Below are positions 57,893 through 64,000 of a stretch of 64,000 bases of DNA, piece by piece; positions within the stretch are counted from its first letter, which is position 1; the number at the start of each line of letters is the position of its first letter. Where the stretch lies: contig NZ_FMDM01000005.1 in the NCBI RefSeq assembly GCF_900090105.1, forward strand, positions 248,001-312,000, in the 5' to 3' direction. The position numbers were made by a program, and so were the translations under genes. Below the pieces are notes generated by a model. It had not been told where the DNA came from. It ran no database searches and worked only from the letters and a program-made list of their open reading frames with translations. The DNA is from Micromonospora humi. GTDB taxonomy: Bacteria; Actinomycetota; Actinomycetes; Mycobacteriales; Micromonosporaceae.

Positions 57893-58903
57893 GTGGCAAC
57901 CATGCCCCCTGAACGTCACGCCCCGAGCGCTCCACCCGGCCGGCCGGCCGGGTTCCACCGGGTGGTACGCCGTCTGGTCACCCTGGTCGCGGCCGTAGCG
58001 GTCGGCGCCGGGATGCTGGCCGCCCCCGTGCATGCGGCGCCCTCGGTGGACGAGATCGACGCGCAGATCGACAAGCAGTGGGAGAAGCTCGAACCCACCA
58101 TCGAGCAGTACAACAAGATCCGCGCCCAGCGCAAGGTCAACCAGAAGAAGTCCGCGGCCCTGCGGGACAAGATGGTCCCGCTGGAGCTGGCCTCGACGCT
58201 GGCCATGAACAAGGTCGGCGACATCGCCGCCCGCTACTACATGCGGGGCCCGTCGCAGGAGATGGGCGCGCTGCTGGTGAGCACCAAGCCGGGCACCCTG
58301 GCCGAGCAGCTGGTCATGCTGGACCGGCTCGCCGACGACCAGCGCAGGCAGATCGCCGGTGTGCTCGCGACCCGCGACAAGTACAACCGGGAGAAGCAGA
58401 AGCTCGACGCGCTGATCGCGACCGAGCAGAAGCAGGAGGCCCAGATGGCCTCGCAGAAGAAGCAGATCGACTCGGAGATCAAGCGGCTGACCGCGATGCT
58501 GCCGGTGACCTCGATCCGGCCGGCCGGCTGCCCGGCGGTCGACGGCGTGGTGAGCAGCGCCGCGCGCACCGCGATCAAGACGGCGTGCGCCCAGGTCGGC
58601 GACCCGTACGTGTGGGGCGCCACCGGTCCGAACTCGTTCGACTGCTCCGGCCTGACGCAGTACGCCTACAAGGCGGCGGGCATCTCGCTCACCCACTTCA
58701 CCGGGGCCCAGTGGAACGAGGGCCGCAAGGTCTCGCGCTCCGAGGCCAGACCGGGCGACCTGGTCTTCTTCGGCAGCGACCTGCACCACGTCGGGCTCTA
58801 TCTCGGCAACGGGGTGATGGTGCACGCGCCCCGGACGGGCAAACCGGTCCAGGTGTCGAGCATCAGCACACAGCCCCTCGCCGGTTTCGTCCGGGTCGCC
58901 TGA
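57893..58903 (+). CDS. Secreted NlpC/P60 peptidoglycan endopeptidase (RipA-like), copy 1
   Basis: A 336-residue exported hydrolase. The signal peptide spans about residues 22-49 (VVRRLVTLVAAVAVGAGMLAAPVHA). A coiled coil follows at about 52-200 (EIDAQIDKQWEKLEPTIEQYNKIRAQRKVNQKK...EKQKLDALIATEQKQEAQMASQKKQIDSEI). The C-terminal NlpC/P60 domain has DCSGLTQYAYKAAG with Cys251 and DLHHVGLYLGNG with His299. It cleaves D-Glu-mDAP bonds in peptidoglycan; the coiled coil would hold it inactive until a partner binds. GTG 57893 is chosen as AAAGGAG sits 9 nt upstream. A terminator follows. Confidence 0.93.
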   Translation: MATMPPERHAPSAPPGRPAGFHRVVRRLVTLVAAVAVGAGMLAAPVHAAPSVDEIDAQIDKQWEKLEPTIEQYNKIRAQRKVNQKKSAALRDKMVPLELASTLAMNKVGDIAARYYMRGPSQEMGALLVSTKPGTLAEQLVMLDRLADDQRRQIAGVLATRDKYNREKQKLDALIATEQKQEAQMASQKKQIDSEIKRLTAMLPVTSIRPAGCPAVDGVVSSAARTAIKTACAQVGDPYVWGATGPNSFDCSGLTQYAYKAAGISLTHFTGAQWNEGRKVSRSEARPGDLVFFGSDLHHVGLYLGNGVMVHAPRTGKPVQVSSISTQPLAGFVRVA

Positions 58904-58921
58904 CCCGCCCCGAACGGCACG

Positions 58922-58959
58922 ACGAAGGCCCCCGGTCCGCCTGGACCGGGGGCCTTCGT
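58922..58959. terminator. Bidirectional terminator between NlpC/P60 and amidase genes
   Basis: A perfect 17-bp stem ACGAAGGCCCCCGGTCC (58922-58938) with its complement (58943-58959) and a 4-nt loop, located between convergent genes ending at 58903 and 58973. Confidence 0.93.
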
Positions 58960-58972
58960 GGGTGCGGTGGCG

Positions 58973-61006
58973 CTACCTCGGCGCGCCGATCGGCGACGGC
59001 AGGATCAGCACGTCGGCGAGGTTGACGAACATGATCCGGTGGCCGAACTGGACCTGCACGTACCGGTTCTTCCCGCGGACCACGGTCCGGTCGCCGGGTG
59101 CCGTGCCGTCGAACGAGACGGCCCGGTAGTACTCGCCCGGCAGCACGCCACCGACCGCGTACCGCTGGCCGGCGGCGAGCGTGTACTGGAGCGGGGAGAT
59201 GGTCTGGTAGGGGATGGTGTCCGGGTAGGCGGCCTGCTCCGGGTAGGCGCGGCCGTACACCGGGATCGTGGCCTTGCCGGGCCGCGGCGTCACCACGAAG
59301 CCGGTCGCCCACTTGGCAGTGGGCGCCGAGGCCGGGTTACGGAACCACGCCTTCTGGCCGAGATACCAGATCGCCGTCCAGTCGCCCTGCCGGCCGGCCA
59401 CCGCGTAGGTCTGCCCGGCGGAGGCGCGGGCGCCGTGGTCCGAGATGTACATCGTGTCCGGCGTGCCGTCCGGGCGCAGCCCGAGGTCGTTGACCAGCGG
59501 GGCGTCCGCGCTCGGCGCGGTCCGCAGGAGCACCGCCGAGGAGCCGCGCGACGGGCAGGTCTCGGCCGGCGGGGTGGGCGTCGGGACGCCCGGCGGCTGC
59601 TGGTTGCAGCCGACGAACGCCGGCCGGTTGGTGGCGAAGTCCGGGTCGATGGTGACCAACCCGGTGCGCGACGTGCCGGTGGTCCGGAACGGCGCCTTCA
59701 TCAGGTCGAAGTAGTGCGACCAGTCCCAGTAGGGGCCCGGGTCCCAGTGCATGCCGCCGACCGTGCCGGCGGTGGTGCCGGGCACGTTGTCGTGACCGAT
59801 GATGTGCTGCCGGTCCATCGGGATGCCGAACTTCTGCGCCAGGTACCGGACCAGCTTCGCCGAGCTGCGGTACATCGCCTCGGTGTACCAGGTGCCCTGC
59901 CCGGCGAAGCCCTCGTGCTCCAGGCCGATGGACTTGGCGTTGACGTACCAGTTGCCGGCGTGCCAGCCGACGTCCTTGGCCTTGATGTGCTGGGCCACGT
60001 AGCCGTCGACCGAGCGCAGCGTGTAGTGCCAGCCCAGGTAGTCGGCCCGCTTCACCAGGTCGACGCTGGGGGCGAAGTAGCCCTCGGTGTCGTGGATGAC
60101 GATGTATTCGATCTTCTGCTGCTTCGGCCGGTCGCCTAGGTCGTGGTTGCCGTAGTCACCCGGGTCGGCGCTGAGCTGCTCGTAGGGCGCGGGGACCCAC
60201 TCGCAGGCCAGCCGCACCGGGCACTCCAGCCCGTCCGGCCGCGCGGCGTGCCGCAGCCCGAGCCGGGTCAGGCCGGCGCGGTCCGGGCGCGCGGCGGTGG
60301 CGGCCAGCGTGACCCGCTGCCCGTCGTCGGTGGTGCGGGTCGCGCCCTGGCCGAGCTGGTCGTAGACCTCGTCGGCGAAGGCCGCCGCCGCGTCGGCGGT
60401 GTCCGCGCCGGAGTAGCGGGCCACCGCGCCGTACCAGGCCGCCGGGTCGCTGCCGGCGCCGACCGGCCCGCCCAGTGCCTTCTGGTACGAGGCGAGCAGC
60501 GCCGCGCCGCCACGGATGTTCGCGGCCGGATCGGTGCGCAGCTTCTGCGCGTCGAGGCCGGTGAGCGTCGCGGCGGTGTCGAGCGTCTGCAGCGAGGCGG
60601 TCGGCAGCGGCGTCTCCCGGGCCGGCGCGGCGGCGGTGGCCGGGTCGAGGGTGAGCGGGCGCGAGTCGTCGCCGCGCGGGTCCTCGTCCTCGTCGACGTG
60701 CGCGCTGCCGGGCAGGGCGAGCACTCCGGTGGCGTCGGTCAGGTGCATCGGGCCGTAGCCGCCACTGGTGCTGGGCCGGCCCGGGTGGGCGTCCCAGCGG
60801 GACTCCAGGTAGGAGACGCCGAGCAGCACGTTCTGCGGCACGCCGTACTCGGCCGCCGCGGCGGCGTACTGCTGCTGCCGGTCTCCGGCGGACGGCGCGG
60901 TCGGTGGCGCGGCGATCACCGGGCCGGTGGTCGCCAGCGCGGCGGCGGTCGCCACGGCGGCGGCGAGCAGTATCCGTCCGCCCGAGGGCGGGGGTGAGAG
61001 GTGCAT
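58973..61006 (-). CDS. Secreted two-domain peptidoglycan hydrolase: lytic-transglycosylase-like plus N-acetylmuramoyl-L-alanine amidase
   Basis: A 677-residue exported protein. The signal peptide is at about 1-33. An SLT/lysozyme-like domain covers about 45-215 ([19 protein letters not shown] with Glu68, [14 protein letters not shown]). An amidase_2 (PGRP-type) domain at about 295-435 has [10 protein letters not shown] (His305), [28 protein letters not shown] and [12 protein letters not shown], giving the Zn ligands and acid. The C-terminal 240 residues are beta-rich with Cys residues and resemble a cell-wall-binding domain. ATG 61006 has AGGAGG upstream. It would cut both glycan and stem-peptide bonds during growth or division. 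It lies between the two NlpC/P60 genes. Confidence 0.82.
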   Translation of the reverse strand: MHLSPPPSGGRILLAAAVATAAALATTGPVIAAPPTAPSAGDRQQQYAAAAAEYGVPQNVLLGVSYLESRWDAHPGRPSTSGGYGPMHLTDATGVLALPGSAHVDEDEDPRGDDSRPLTLDPATAAAPARETPLPTASLQTLDTAATLTGLDAQKLRTDPAANIRGGAALLASYQKALGGPVGAGSDPAAWYGAVARYSGADTADAAAAFADEVYDQLGQGATRTTDDGQRVTLAATAARPDRAGLTRLGLRHAARPDGLECPVRLACEWVPAPYEQLSADPGDYGNHDLGDRPKQQKIEYIVIHDTEGYFAPSVDLVKRADYLGWHYTLRSVDGYVAQHIKAKDVGWHAGNWYVNAKSIGLEHEGFAGQGTWYTEAMYRSSAKLVRYLAQKFGIPMDRQHIIGHDNVPGTTAGTVGGMHWDPGPYWDWSHYFDLMKAPFRTTGTSRTGLVTIDPDFATNRPAFVGCNQQPPGVPTPTPPAETCPSRGSSAVLLRTAPSADAPLVNDLGLRPDGTPDTMYISDHGARASAGQTYAVAGRQGDWTAIWYLGQKAWFRNPASAPTAKWATGFVVTPRPGKATIPVYGRAYPEQAAYPDTIPYQTISPLQYTLAAGQRYAVGGVLPGEYYRAVSFDGTAPGDRTVVRGKNRYVQVQFGHRIMFVNLADVLILPSPIGAPR

Positions 61007-61163
61007 CGAACCTCCTGGACAGGGATGGGGGTCACTGCGTCCCCCACCCTCACTCCGTTGCCCGGGAGGGTCAATACCTTTCCGGTGGGTAATCTGACGT
61101 GAAAGAAAGCTTCACTCGTGTTTCGCGTCGGATATTCGGTACGGAGTGTCACGGTCGTTCGGG

Positions 61164-61193
61164 TTGCGGATCGATAACAGAGGTACCTACTCT
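61164..61193 (+). promoter_or_regulatory. Probable promoter of the second NlpC/P60 gene
   Basis: TTGCGG (61164-61169), 18-bp spacer and TACTCT (61188-61193) would start the transcript near 61200, about 44 nt before the riboswitch core. Upstream, 61007-61163 is the leader region of the divergent amidase gene and shows nothing else. Confidence 0.45.
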
Positions 61194-61243
61194 GGTCAAT
61201 CGTCGGCCGCCAGTTTCATCGTCCAACCCGGGCGGTGACGGTC

Positions 61244-61368
61244 CGACACCGCCGAGTCGCCCACGGGCGAACCGGGGACCCAGGTACCTGGGGTGAATCC
61301 GCAGCCACTGCGGTAGGGCGGCTCCCTTCCCGCCCGAACCCGTCAGCTAACCCGGTAGGCGGTCAGAC
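61244..61368 (+). ncRNA. Cyclic di-AMP riboswitch (ydaO-yuaA class)
   Basis: The RNA carries the conserved ydaO-yuaA core in order: GGCGAACCGGGGACCC (61266-61281), GGGGTGAATCCG (61290-61301), GCGGTAGGG just after, and CCCGCCCGAACCCGTCAGC with CTAACCCGGTAGGCGGTC. The closing P1 helix pairs ACCGCC (61248-61253) with GGCGGT (61358-61363). In actinobacteria this class precedes genes for peptidoglycan hydrolases such as NlpC/P60 and Rpf. Binding of c-di-AMP normally turns expression down. A ribosome site AGGAG (61371-61375) and the NlpC/P60 start follow, so control is probably at translation or early termination. Confidence 0.95.
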
Positions 61369-61387
61369 GAAGGAGTACGGACGCCCG

Positions 61388-62422
61388 GTGGCACACCATG
61401 CCCCGCGGCCGACGTCGAACCGGTCCGTCGACCGGTCCGCAGTCGTGCCGCGTTCCCGCTGGTCCCGCTTCACCACCACACTCGCCGCCCTGGTCGGCGC
61501 CGCGGTCGTCCTGACCGGTGGCGCGACGGCGGCCCACGCCGAACCGTCGGTCGCCGAGATCGAGGCGCAGATCGACCGCGACTGGAACAAGCTCGAACCC
61601 GTCATCGAGCAGGTCAACTCCGTACGCGAGCAGCTCGCGGTGCGGCGTCGGCAGGCCGATGCGCTCGGCAAGCAGATCGCCCCGCTCCAGGCCCGGGTGG
61701 ACGCCGCGCTCGGGCAGGTCGGCGGGCTCGCCGCCGACGCCTACAAGGGTGACAACCTCTCGACCGTCAACGCCCTGCTGGGCAGCCGCTCGCCGAGCGA
61801 GCTGGTCAGCGGGCTGGAGATGCTCGACCGTTTCGCGCACCACCAGCAGGAGCAGGTGCGCGACATCGCCGAGCTGCGCGACGAGCTGGCCGCGAAGAAG
61901 AAGCCGCTGGACGCGATGGTGGCCGACCTGAGCCGCACCCAGGCGCAGCTCGCGGCGAAGAAGAAGCAGATCGACGCCGAGATCGCCAAGCTGCAGAAGC
62001 TGCGGCTCAAGGTGTACGGCAACGGTGGCGGCGGTCCGCTGCGTCCGGCGCCCTGCCCGTCCGGATATCCGGGCGGCGCGGCCGGGGTGGCGGTCAAGTT
62101 CGCCTGCGCCCAGATCGGCAAGATCTACGTCTGGGGCGCCGCCGGCCCGGACCACTTCGACTGCTCCGGCCTCACCATGGCCGCCTGGGCCAAAGCCGGC
62201 GTCTCGCTGCCGCACAACGCCCGCCAGCAGCACAACGTCACCCAGCGGGTCAGCCGCGCCGAGCTGCGCGCCGGTGACCTGGTCTTCTACTACGGCGACC
62301 TGCACCACGTGGGCATGTACGTCGGCGACGGCTGGGTGGTGCACGCCTCCCAGTCCGGCAAGCCCATCACCATGAAGCGCGTCGACGACGGCGACATCAA
62401 CAGCTACGGCCGCCCCGGCTGA
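61388..62422 (+). CDS. Secreted NlpC/P60 peptidoglycan endopeptidase (RipA-like), copy 2, riboswitch-controlled
   Basis: A 344-residue exported protein with the same design as the gene at 57893: signal peptide at about 22-51 (TTTLAALVGAAVVLTGGATAAHA), coiled coil at about 54-205 (EIEAQIDRDWNKLEPVIEQVNSVREQLAVRRRQ) and a C-terminal NlpC/P60 domain with FDCSGLTMAAWAKAG (Cys259) and DLHHVGMYVGDG (His307). GTG 61388 is the start that gives a proper signal peptide; the AGGAG at 61371 is 12 nt away, which is long. The c-di-AMP riboswitch lies just upstream. The two copies probably arose by duplication but have different leaders. Confidence 0.93.
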   Translation: MAHHAPRPTSNRSVDRSAVVPRSRWSRFTTTLAALVGAAVVLTGGATAAHAEPSVAEIEAQIDRDWNKLEPVIEQVNSVREQLAVRRRQADALGKQIAPLQARVDAALGQVGGLAADAYKGDNLSTVNALLGSRSPSELVSGLEMLDRFAHHQQEQVRDIAELRDELAAKKKPLDAMVADLSRTQAQLAAKKKQIDAEIAKLQKLRLKVYGNGGGGPLRPAPCPSGYPGGAAGVAVKFACAQIGKIYVWGAAGPDHFDCSGLTMAAWAKAGVSLPHNARQQHNVTQRVSRAELRAGDLVFYYGDLHHVGMYVGDGWVVHASQSGKPITMKRVDDGDINSYGRPG

Positions 62423-62425
62423 GAT

Positions 62426-62481
62426 GTAAGGAGGGGCCCCCGCTTAACGCATTCCGCATAGGCGGGGGCCCCTATTAACAA
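62426..62481. repeat. GGGGCCCC tandem quasi-palindrome, copy D
   Basis: Unit 1 (GTAAGG, GGGGCCCCC, CTTAACGC) and unit 2 (CATAGG, GGGGGCCCC, ATTAAC) occupy 56 nt beginning 3 nt after the NlpC/P60 stop. The orientation is the same as copies B and C. It lies at the end of convergent genes (NlpC/P60 ending 62422, dcd ending 62488) and can fold as a terminator. Confidence 0.88.
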
Positions 62482-62487
62482 CCTCGG

Positions 62488-63066
62488 TCAGCGGGTCGGC
62501 CAGGTGCGCCAGCTCTGCCAGGAGCGGCTCGGCGTGGGGCCGCGCTGGCCCTGGTAGCGCGAACCGTAGACGGCCGACCCGTACGGGTGCTCGGCCGGCG
62601 AGGAGAGCCGGAAGATGCACAGCTGACCGATCTTCATCCCCGGCCAGAGCGTGATCGGCAGGTTCGCCACGTTGGACAGCTCCAGCGTGACGTGACCGGA
62701 GAAGCCCGGATCGATGAAGCCGGCGGTGGAGTGGGTCAGCAGGCCGAGCCGCCCCAGCGACGACTTGCCCTCCAGTCGACCCGCCAGCTCCTCGCCCAGC
62801 GAGATCACTTCCAGCGTGGACGCGAGCACGAACTCGCCCGGGTGCAGCACGAACGGCTGCCCCTCCGGCACCTCCACCATCGATGTCAGGTCGTCCTGCT
62901 GCATCGACGGGTCGATGTGGGTGTAGAGATGGTTGTTGAAGACCCGGAACAGCCGGTCCAGGCGTACGTCGATGCTGGACGGCTGCACCAGCGTGGGCTC
63001 GAAGGGCTCCAGCGCGAGCGTGCCCGCCTTGATCTCGGAGACCAGGTCGCGGTCGGAGAGCAGCAT
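62488..63066 (-). CDS. dcd: dCTP deaminase
   Basis: A 192-residue homotrimer-type enzyme. Conserved blocks are [48 protein letters not shown] and [18 protein letters not shown]. In actinobacteria the enzyme is often bifunctional (dCTP deaminase and dUTPase), supplying dUMP for dTMP synthesis. ATG 63066 is clear, but its ribosome site is weak. A LexA-like box lies 51-66 nt upstream, so SOS control is plausible. Confidence 0.95.
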   Translation of the reverse strand: MLLSDRDLVSEIKAGTLALEPFEPTLVQPSSIDVRLDRLFRVFNNHLYTHIDPSMQQDDLTSMVEVPEGQPFVLHPGEFVLASTLEVISLGEELAGRLEGKSSLGRLGLLTHSTAGFIDPGFSGHVTLELSNVANLPITLWPGMKIGQLCIFRLSSPAEHPYGSAVYGSRYQGQRGPTPSRSWQSWRTWPTR

Positions 63067-63116
63067 CGGAACACCATAGCGACCGGTACGGGTGACCTGC
63101 GTGTCGGACTGCACTC

Positions 63117-63132
63117 TCGTACATGTGTTCGA
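63117..63132. promoter_or_regulatory. LexA/SOS-box-like palindrome
   Basis: TCGTACATGTGTTCGA (63117-63132) matches the actinobacterial SOS box TCGAAC-N4-GTTCGA at 11 of 12 fixed positions. It lies between dcd (minus) and the flavin-fold gene (plus), immediately before the TAGAAT -10-like element (63133-63138) of the latter. Confidence 0.75.
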
Positions 63133-63144
63133 TAGAATGTCGGC

Positions 63145-63735
63145 ATGGCTTCCTGGTCCGAATTCGCCGCCGACGAGCCCCGCCTCGCCGCCGAGATCCG
63201 CCTTCTGATCCAGCAGTACGGGCCGGGCTTCGGCTACCTCGCCACGGTCCGCGCCGACGGCGGCCCCCGGGTGCACCCGGTGTCCCCGCTGATCACCGAC
63301 GACGGCCTCTGGTGCTTCGTCATCGACTCGCCGAAACGGCGCGACCTCGAACGCGACGGCCGCTACGCGTTGCACTCGTTCCCGCCGGAGGAGAGCGACG
63401 ACGAGGCCTACGTGGCGGGGCGGGCCCGCCCGGTGTCCGACCCGGCCGCGGTGGCCCGGCTGGCCCGGCTCGGGCGGGCGACGCCGCAGGGCGACTGGCG
63501 GCTGTTCGAGTTCACTGTCGACGTGGCCATGTTGACCCGGCGCGATCCGGTGGCCCGGTCCGGCGGCGGAGGGCCGCAGGTGCGGCTCTGGCTCGACCCG
63601 CGTGGATCCGGGCCGGCTTCCCGGCACGAACCGCTCGACCCGCTGAGGGCCGCGCCGGCTCGCCGTGGCGACCCGCCCGTCCCGGAGGCTCGGCGCGGCC
63701 GGCACGGGTTCGACACCCGCCGGCCGGCCGCCTGA
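63145..63735 (+). CDS. Pyridoxamine 5'-phosphate oxidase-like flavin/F420-binding protein
   Basis: A 196-residue protein of the PNPOx-like split-barrel fold: [50 protein letters not shown] is diagnostic, with [18 protein letters not shown] following. It binds FMN or F420; the substrate is unknown. The usual family length is about 145-160 residues; the last 40 here are Arg/Pro/Gly-rich and look like an added tail. ATG 63145 has no ribosome site; TAGAAT lies 6 nt before it, suggesting a leaderless message under the LexA-like box. Confidence 0.87.
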   Translation: MASWSEFAADEPRLAAEIRLLIQQYGPGFGYLATVRADGGPRVHPVSPLITDDGLWCFVIDSPKRRDLERDGRYALHSFPPEESDDEAYVAGRARPVSDPAAVARLARLGRATPQGDWRLFEFTVDVAMLTRRDPVARSGGGGPQVRLWLDPRGSGPASRHEPLDPLRAAPARRGDPPVPEARRGRHGFDTRRPAA

Positions 63736-63784
63736 CCCGGCGACGACCGGGGTCGTCGCGGTGGCTCGGCCGGGCCCGCGAACG

Positions 63785-63826
63785 ACCGGCGCCGGCCCTG
63801 TCCGCATGGACGGGGCCGGCGCCGGT
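63785..63826. terminator. Bidirectional terminator at the window end
   Basis: A 19-bp stem with one mismatch (63785-63803 with 63808-63826) and a 4-nt loop lie between convergent genes ending at 63735 and 63843. Confidence 0.88.
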
Positions 63827-63842
63827 TTCGCGGTGCGGCAGG

Positions 63843-64000
63843 TCAGGCCGCGCGGTAGGCGTTCCACGCGGTGAGCATGCGGCTCGCCTGGCCGGCGGTG
63901 AACTGGTACATGCAGGAGTCGTAGGTGTAGTCCATGAAGTTGGTGATCGGGTCCTTGCCGGCGGTGGAGCAGGTGTCCCGGCCGGTCGGGCACTCGTACG
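63843..64000 (-). CDS. C-terminal fragment of a secreted zinc metalloprotease (M43-like)
   Basis: The last 51 codons are present; the gene continues beyond the window. The tail contains [18 protein letters not shown], then [22 protein letters not shown] and LTAWNAYR. NxMDYxxDxCxxxFTxxQxxRM is the end of the pappalysin-like M43 family, where the Met-turn Met precedes Asp-Tyr. The Cys residues fit disulfides in an exported protein. The HExxH zinc motif is outside the window. Confidence 0.8.
   Translation of the reverse strand, partial: YECPTGRDTCSTAGKDPITNFMDYTYDSCMYQFTAGQASRMLTAWNAYRAA

Noticed and set aside
1..64000. Prophage, insertion sequence or integrase genes
   Set aside because: No transposase, integrase, capsid or terminase motif was recognised in any frame; only small palindromic repeats were found.

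Overview
The window is GC-rich (about 70% or more) actinobacterial chromosomal DNA. It fits Micromonosporaceae, most likely Micromonospora. The grounds are codon use, frequent GTG starts, the fhaA-fhaB-pstP-rodA-pbpA-pknA-pknB block beside a tRNA-Leu, XRE/DUF397 pairs, a CrgA gene, many SigE-type ECF sigma factors, and no sign of plasmid or phage genes. The placement comes from gene content and memory of related genomes, not from a search.

Layout. 1-14.1 kb: the end of a possible immunity-like protein, then three SigE-family sigma factors. Each sigma gene overlaps a gene for a membrane-anchored protein, and at least two of those proteins look like beta-propellers (302-2016, 6426-8157, 12376-14075). 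Between them lie a PQQ-type propeller and a membrane zinc peptidase, an SGNH hydrolase, a small amidohydrolase-like protein, a large secreted repeat protein and a rhodanese. 14.1-16.1 kb: a divergent TetR/FAD-monooxygenase pair with dyad operators. 16.1-23.8 kb: a leucine/isovalerate-type acyl-CoA catabolic cluster (TetR, biotin carboxylase without a biotin domain, HMG-CoA lyase, carboxyltransferase, acyl-CoA dehydrogenase), interrupted by a reversed ECF42 sigma/YCII pair. 23.9-29.6 kb: an XRE-NTPase-TPR regulator, a divergent MarR/YceI pair and a glutamate-cysteine ligase-like enzyme. 29.6-36.8 kb: membrane and PASTA proteins of unknown role and an XRE/DUF397 module. 36.9-38.8 kb: a glycosyltransferase/epimerase pair. 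38.9-48.1 kb: tRNA-Leu(CAG) and the seven-gene cell-division/cell-wall signalling operon ending in pknB. 48.2-51.7 kb: a tightly packed reverse operon (DUF881, class E sortase, small membrane protein, glutamine amidotransferase), then crgA on the plus strand. 52.3-57.7 kb: an EtfD-like iron-sulfur membrane reductase, a GOLPH3-like protein and two CNNM/hemolysin-type membrane proteins. 57.8-62.4 kb: two NlpC/P60 endopeptidases flanking a reversed amidase; the second has a clear c-di-AMP (ydaO-type) riboswitch. 62.5-64 kb: dcd, a flavin-fold protein, and the tail of a secreted zinc protease.

How it fits together. Much of the right half concerns envelope growth: Ser/Thr kinases and phosphatase, FHA readers, PBP and SEDS synthase, CrgA, peptidoglycan hydrolases, sortase and a c-di-AMP riboswitch. 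The left half is rich in regulatory pairs. Fatty and branched-chain acyl-CoA oxidation appears twice: the 16-24 kb cluster, and an EtfD-like acceptor with a palindrome over its probable -35 box.

The most novel feature is a family of four roughly 56-bp tandem quasi-palindromes built on GGGGCCCC. Three copies start 3-4 nt after a stop codon and the fourth is inverted against a start codon. Other notable sites are a near-perfect LexA/SOS box between dcd and its divergent neighbour, a nested-stem 5' leader on the first NlpC gene, and operator-like dyads at several regulators. Many strong intergenic hairpins mark unit ends. No CRISPR, insertion sequence, rRNA or attachment site was seen.
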